Below, one piece after another: positions 58,841-64,000 of a DNA stretch of 64,000 bases. The DNA lies in the NCBI GenBank assembly GCA_025201365.1, contig JAIXMF010000020.1, positions 248,001-312,000 of the forward strand, written 5' to 3'. The notes beneath the pieces were generated by a model, which saw nothing but the letters and a program-made list of their open reading frames with translations, was not told the origin of the DNA and searched no databases. Position 1 is the first letter of the stretch; each line of letters opens with the position of its first letter. The position numbers and the translations under genes are program-made. Source of the stretch: Syncephalis plumigaleata (taxonomy: Eukaryota > Zoopagomycota > Zoopagomycetes > Zoopagales > Piptocephalidaceae).

Positions 58841-60390
58841 GATGAGTGGCTTTAAACGATAGCAATGTATAGGCTCAGTTAGCTAGAGACTGTAACAGTA
58901 GAGAGCACGGCACTGATATGTGTGTGCGTTTGTGCGTACAAGGGCAATATAGAATAGGCAGGGAGGACAGTGGGTGGATGAGATGGAGAGATAGATAGAC
59001 AATATCGAGAAGCACTAGGCTGTGAATATAGTGTTATCGAGATAAAGTGCAACTAACGCGCAAGTGTAAGACGATGGATAGGCACACGCGTCGTCGTCGT
59101 CGTCGTCGAGGGGCTAGACGCGGCTCGCTGTAGGGACAAACGGGAACTAGGCCAAAGAGTGGCAAAATAAAAGTGGAAGATGATGATTTGGAAAAAAGAC
59201 GCTGAAAACGCCGAACGAGCGATGCGAAATACGCTTTTGTATAAAAGTGGCGGATGTGTATGGTGGGATAGGTGTGTGTGTGTGTGTCGTAGTAATAGTA
59301 GTAGTAGTAGTATTAGCCACAAAGGACGAACGAATGATATTGCTTCACATTGCTTGACGAGAAAGGCGACGTTGCAGCTGAATGGCTACTCTGTCACTAT
59401 TACTCCAACTACCACTACTATTACTACTACCAAATGTCAACCCATCCACTTGTGTGGTCTCGCGTGTCATCCTTGTATTCTCGTACATCATGGCTCATTC
59501 TAGATGCAGATGAGTGAAATGGGGTGAACATGCAGCCATATCGCACGTTGACATTGTATTAGCCAATCATTCGTATTATTGTCCATTGGTTGGCAATTGC
59601 TCGTTGTGGTTGGTCCGTAGAACAACGGGCATGGCAATAGATATATATACACGCTTCACGAAGAGCATTGTTCTTTCTTAATTAACTAGCGAGCAAGCAA
59701 GCAAGTGTGCAAGCGTGCAAGTATGGAGGATATTCACTAGAAAAGCGGAGCATCTAGCTGCTTTACGGCACAACCAATCATTCCGTGCCAGCTAGTAAGC
59801 ACGCGTAGATGATTGGTGGATACTTTTTTATTTCATGTAAAATTCATGGGTTACAGTTTTTAGGGATCTGCAAGTTGTAAAGTGAAAAAGATTTTCTTTT
59901 TATTCTGCCGCCATCACATTACAACACGACATTATGATCCTTCTCCTTGTTCCACCTCACTTTATTCTCTTGTGTATTCATATCTTGTATTCTATCGTAT
60001 TTCATACTATAATAATGGACTAGTGGTTATTGCTTGGTAAGTATCGATTGACATGTAGCAATGAATGGGATGGTTCCAATGATGGAAATACAAATGCATT
60101 TGTCGGCTTTGGCGTCTGACGTGGCCAGGATGTCAATGGAGCCTGGAATATTCAGGAGAACCCACCATTGTGCCTGGTCGACAGATTATACAATTCGTTG
60201 CCGAACGAGTCTGAGGAACACAAACATCCATTGCTATAATGTTTAGTATGACAGTGTAACTAATCTTGAATATCTGTTGTTATGTTTTAGATATTATAAA
60301 ACAAGTGGCTTTTTATTTATTAATAAATTATTTATTTAACACATTCCTTACTCTTAATTACTATTATAATTGTTGACTCTTGTATTAATC
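58841..60390. other. 1.55-kb divergent intergenic region
   Basis: It contains CGT and TAG trinucleotide runs (59090-59107, 59291-59310), CCAAT-type boxes in both orientations (59560, 59583), a TATA-like run (59640-59650), a composite hairpin (59773-59817) and a coding-like fragment (about 60070-60237). The last holds two frames, NEWDGSNDGNTNAFVGFGV and RGQDVNGAWNIQENPPL, separated by a stop. No complete gene could be built. Confidence 0.45.
59773..59817. repeat. Composite hairpin with CCAAT arms
   Basis: Outer arms ACCAATCAT (59773-59781) and ATGATTGGT (59809-59817), inner arms CGTGC (59784-59788) and GCACG (59799-59803), with a 10-nt loop. The outer arms each carry a CCAAT box in opposite orientation. 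It may be a promoter element or a structured RNA. Confidence 0.6.
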
Positions 60391-63000
60391 ATGAAAGAGC
60401 ATTCCTCTAATCACAGTGCCACACGCCATAGTTCAAGGCATGACGAGGTTAAGCGAAAGAAAAAGAAAAAACACGCGTCTCATGAGCGTAAGAAAGACAA
60501 AAGACGACACCGTAGTGATCATAAACGACGTCGACATCGTTCAGAATCTGTGTCATCGTCGTCTACTTCCTCATCAGACACGGAACAGACAAGTCGATTA
60601 CCTGTAGATCTTGACGAGGAGGACCTTTGGGTTGAGAAACCATCTAGCGTTGTATCGAATCCAGTAGCAGCAGCAGCAGCGGTAGAACCATCAATATCCA
60701 ACGATAAACCAGCAACTACAGACTCGACACGTTCATCATGGATGCTTGAAGCACCCGAGGCACTAGAAGGATTCAATGTTATTGAACCGAAGAAAGCACC
60801 ACCACCACCACCACCTATCGATGAGGTAATGTATAGTAATTTGATGTGGAGATACATGGTGTATAACTGAATGATATTAGATTAAAGTAAGCGATCGTGA
60901 ATTGAACAAACATCTAGTGGCTGGTACGGCTCTTGAAGATTATCCGGAGATGGGTAAGTCAATAGAAACAGCTGCTGCCATTCACATTGCATGTCTAATA
61001 CGATTGATACTAGAACGAAAGGCAAAGGTATTCGGTGATTCTGGTTCCAATTGGCGTATGTTAAAGTTGAAGCGTACACTTGAAATGGCCAAAGAAGAGA
61101 AACGACCCTTGGAACAAGTGGCCATGGAACGATATGCAGTAAGTTGTAGTGCGATTCTATTATACGTATAGATGTATAAGATGGCAAGGTAACTAATAGA
61201 AACAACAAATACTAGTCATTGGAAGAGTTTGAAGATGCCATGTCAGAACGACGTTGGCTTGATCAACGTGCATCTTCATCGAGTAGAAAACATGACACAC
61301 ATAGCAGTAAACGAATACGTACAGCGGCAACCAGTGCGTTTAAACGGCCAAAAGCATTTCATCATGACGATAGCGATGATAATGATGAACAGCATCGATA
61401 TCGATCTACTAGCACGACATCCTCCGTAGATAGAACCACTAGATCATCAGCATCACCACCACCACCGCAATATAGAACAATTGGCAGGTCATCTGCCATG
61501 CCTACTACTACCGCTGTTAGTACTACTAGTAATAGTAATATTAGTAGTCCGGCTATATCCTGTTTATCGCAGAATGAACTCAATCAATTACAAGCTCGTG
61601 CTTTACGTGCTCGTATGTTAGGCACACCTGATGCAGATACATTGGAGGAACAGTACAAACTAGAGAGCGAGAAAGCCAAAACAGTCAACAATCCATCGAT
61701 GGTTGTATTGACCGAGATGGAGCTACGTGGACGTCGTGGTGTAGCGGAAACAGATCGGAAGAGTAAGGGAAAACAGCAGCTTAAGGTAAGTAAATAAAAG
61801 TAATGTAATAGTTGGATCAACTAATGAAAGATGATATGTGTTTGTAATATAGGATACGCATGATCAACATGGTGCACGCAAGGGTTATGGACAAACCGGC
61901 GAAGATGCATCCATTGAGGAACTCGTACGAGAGGAGCGCACCACTAAATCATCGGCAGATTATCGTAAAGCCATGGTCAAGGGGATTACACGAGACAGTC
62001 GATTCCAGGTGAGTATTGCTACTACACCATTACACTAGTATAATACTGATTTATTCAATGTTCATTCATCGTGTATAGACTGATCTAGATTATATGGATG
62101 AACAAGCAGAGAAACTTGCTTACGCGCACCGCAACAACACAGCAAGTACGTCGAGATGCCATTGGCAATTATCAACGAGCACAAAAAGCGCTAGATCGAT
62201 GCTACTATTGTTTCCGTGAGGGTCAACCACCCGTAGCACCTGTGATTGCTCTAGGCCATCGCGTCTACCTAGCACTACCGGTGACCGAACCACTAGTAGC
62301 TGGCCATTGTCTTATTGTGCCGGTACAACATCAATTATCCATGCTTGAATGTGAAGATGATGTATGGACGGAAGTGCGTAATTTTATGAAATGTTTGTTG
62401 CGTATGTTCCACGCAGAAGGACGTGGCTGTCTATTCATGGAGACGGTTGTTAATCTTGACTGGCATCGTCACACGGTCATCGAGTGTATTCCAATGGATG
62501 ACACAATGACTCAAGATGCACCAGCTTATTATAAGGTGAGTTTCAATGGATTACTACTACTATTACTACTACTGCTACTAATATGCTGTGTATGTCATGA
62601 TATAGGAATCGATATTGGCTGCAGATGATGAATGGACACAACATCGTAAGCTATACGATACGCGACAAAAAGGATTCCGACAAAGTATGACTGCTCAACT
62701 GCCCTACTTTCACGTATGGTTTACATTAGATGGTGGCTATGGGCATATCATAGAGAATCAAGAGCAATTTCCCTCTTACTTTGGACTAGTAAGTAGTACA
62801 CTTTATATGTGTACATTGCTTTACATTTACTAATTGTATGTGTCTCAATGATGTAGGAAGTGGCTGGTAGCATGCTTGATCTACCACCGCAAACCTGGCG
62901 TAAACCGCGACGTCTATCGCCCGATCGATTAACAGCTACGGTGACCAAGTTTAAATCAACTTGGGAGCCATTTGATTGGACTAAAGCTTTGGAAACTTGA
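60391..63000 (+). CDS. CWF19: CWF19-like splicing factor (CWF19L2 type)
   Basis: Spliceosome-disassembly factor of the Cwf19/Drn1 family. Exons 60391-60825, 60881-60953, 61014-61138, 61216-61785, 61853-62008, 62079-62535, 62606-62788 and 62857-63000. Lys/Arg/Ser-rich N-terminus, Pro run (APPPPPPIDE), MSERRWLDQRAS, RALRARMLGTPDADTLEEQY, then the CwfJ C1 domain (ALDRCYYCFREGQPPVAPVI, CLFMETVVNLDWHRHTVIEC) and CwfJ C2 (LPYFHVWFTLDGGYGHIIEN). Zn-binding-type CYYC and the HTVIE motif are present. One frame break in exon 6 (about 62125-62150) fits an assembly error. It lies next to PRP43, the helicase that disassembles spliceosomes and that Cwf19 relatives assist. Confidence 0.92.
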
Positions 63001-63133
63001 TTTTATTTTTTTATTTCGTCTATTAAAAAACAAAAAATACATCATTTCTTTAATCTTTGTGTCGCTTCCTCACATCCACCTTCTGTTCCTCCTCTTCTTT
63101 CTATAGAAGTTATCTGCTGTTCTTTGATTGATC

Positions 63134-64000
<867 letters not shown>

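Overview
The window looks like nuclear DNA of a fungus, probably an early-diverging lineage; I cannot name the species. The evidence is a Bem1/Scd2-type SH3-SH3-PX-PB1 scaffold, an Atf1-type bZIP with the fungal osmotic-stress domain, a Gcn4-like bZIP, SLX9, an Erg7-type lanosterol synthase and an FMP52-like reductase. Genes are dense (29 calls in 64 kb) and mostly intron-rich. I resolved about 140 introns, usually 50-90 nt, with GTAAGT-like donors, a CTAAC/CTAAT branch motif and TAG acceptors. At least eight are GC-AG introns, all with the donor GCAAGT.

Layout. 0.9-8.5 kb: Atf1-like bZIP (+), URA3 (-), TRM9-like tRNA methyltransferase (+), riboflavin kinase (-). 8.7-16.3 kb: IPI1/TEX10 (+), a two-membrane-segment protein (+), BLOC-1 subunit 1 (+), mitoribosomal proteins mL53 and uS11m (-). 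17-29 kb: a 23-exon IQGAP (+), an intronless type III glutamine synthetase (+), an 18-exon lanosterol synthase (-). 29.7-34.1 kb: RPS26 (+), a poorly understood 2 kb stretch, and a tiny secreted-peptide gene built from micro-exons (+). 34.5-41.5 kb: exosome RRP43 (-), a WD40 protein (+), a C2/proline-rich protein (-), SLX9 (-). 43.9-48.3 kb: BEM1 and a Gcn4-like bZIP (both + and intronless). 48.7-58.8 kb: Ku80 (-), a Maf-type nucleotide pyrophosphatase (+), complex I NDUFS8 (-), an FMP52-like reductase (-), an acidic unknown protein (-), an SBP1-like two-RRM protein (-). 60.4-64 kb: CWF19 (+) and the 5' part of PRP43 (+), cut by the window edge.

The outstanding locus is 32819-34079. One exon encodes a signal peptide and a dibasic site. 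About 13 internal exons of only 3-9 nt follow, separated by introns that each carry a donor, a branch motif and an acceptor. Four consecutive introns are exactly 80 nt long, alternate with 3-nt exons and are visibly related, so the array probably grew by tandem duplication of an 83-bp intron plus codon unit. The architecture recalls schistosome micro-exon genes and aphid bicycle effector genes, but with smaller exons. I know of no fungal counterpart.

The other genes are mostly housekeeping. Three may share a cell-cortex theme: IQGAP and the C2/proline-rich protein (possibly Inn1/Fic1-like) in cytokinesis, and BEM1 in polarity. Several genes in 5.8-27 kb and at 62-64 kb carry single-base frame breaks in otherwise well-conserved exons, while 27.2-62 kb is nearly free of them. 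I read these as uncorrected long-read assembly errors, not pseudogenes.
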